A stretch of 7,862 nucleotides of DNA. Origin: Comamonadaceae bacterium (GTDB taxonomy: Bacteria; Pseudomonadota; Gammaproteobacteria; Burkholderiales; Burkholderiaceae_C). Below, piece after piece: positions 7,858 through 7,862 of the stretch. The stretch covers positions 1 to 7,862 of the forward strand of contig JAJTBK010000440.1 of assembly GCA_021286965.1 (NCBI GenBank), written 5' to 3'. The notes under the pieces were generated by a model. The model searched no databases and was not told where the DNA came from. It worked only from the letters and a program-made list of their open reading frames with translations. The position numbers and the translations under genes are program-made. Within the stretch, counting starts at the first letter, position 1; each line of letters begins with the position of its first letter.

Positions 7858-7862
7858 CCTCA
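7850..7862 (+). CDS. pelE: Probable start of PelE, Pel inner-membrane complex subunit (cut by window edge)
   Basis: An ATG at 7850-7852 overlaps the last 8 bases of pelD in a different frame and opens MLNL before the window ends. The call comes from synteny: pelE follows pelD in the pelABCDEFG order, and a short overlap at this junction would fit the tight packing of the other genes. In the family, PelE is a TPR-containing inner-membrane protein that interacts with PelD. Only four codons are visible, so the sequence itself neither proves the identity nor excludes a start further downstream. Confidence 0.4.

Overview
The window carries the first part of a Pel exopolysaccharide operon, all on the + strand, in the conserved order pelA-pelB-pelC-pelD-(pelE). 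Base composition is very GC-rich (about 70% by eye) with strong G/C third-position bias. The protein style, rich in Ala, Leu, Gln and Arg, resembles a betaproteobacterium, probably Burkholderiales/Comamonadaceae-like. That placement is inference from composition and gene content; no rRNA or marker gene is present.

Layout: 2-2092 is the 3' part of pelA, the periplasmic Pel deacetylase/hydrolase, with its 5' end outside the window. 2052-5942 is pelB, which encodes an N-terminal membrane anchor, a long TPR scaffold and a C-terminal outer-membrane beta-barrel. 5957-6505 is pelC, an outer-membrane lipoprotein. 6517-7857 is pelD, an inner-membrane c-di-GMP receptor with a GAF domain and a degenerate GGDEF domain. 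The last 13 bases (7850-7862) look like the start of pelE, overlapping the end of pelD. The genes are tightly packed: a 41-nt overlap, a 14-nt gap, an 11-nt gap and an 8-nt overlap. No internal promoter or terminator is evident, so this is most likely one transcript whose promoter lies upstream of the window.

Together, by analogy with the Pseudomonas aeruginosa system, PelD (with PelE, PelF and PelG downstream) would form the inner-membrane synthase/export complex and switch it on when c-di-GMP binds. PelA trims and partly de-N-acetylates the GalNAc-rich polymer in the periplasm, docked on the PelB TPRs. The PelC ring funnels the polymer to the PelB barrel for export. The key residues I can check (PelA metal site, PelD I-site, PelC lipobox, PelB C-terminal Phe) are present, so the locus looks functional.

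I did not find a previously undescribed system. The points most worth a second look are the PelD receptor with no trace of a GGDEF catalytic motif, the long PelB with a Pro-rich break in its TPR array, the SD-less overlapping pelA/pelB start, and a local AT-rich island over the PelA catalytic His motif. No RNA genes, mobile elements or CRISPR arrays were seen, and no gene-free stretch exceeds 14 bases.
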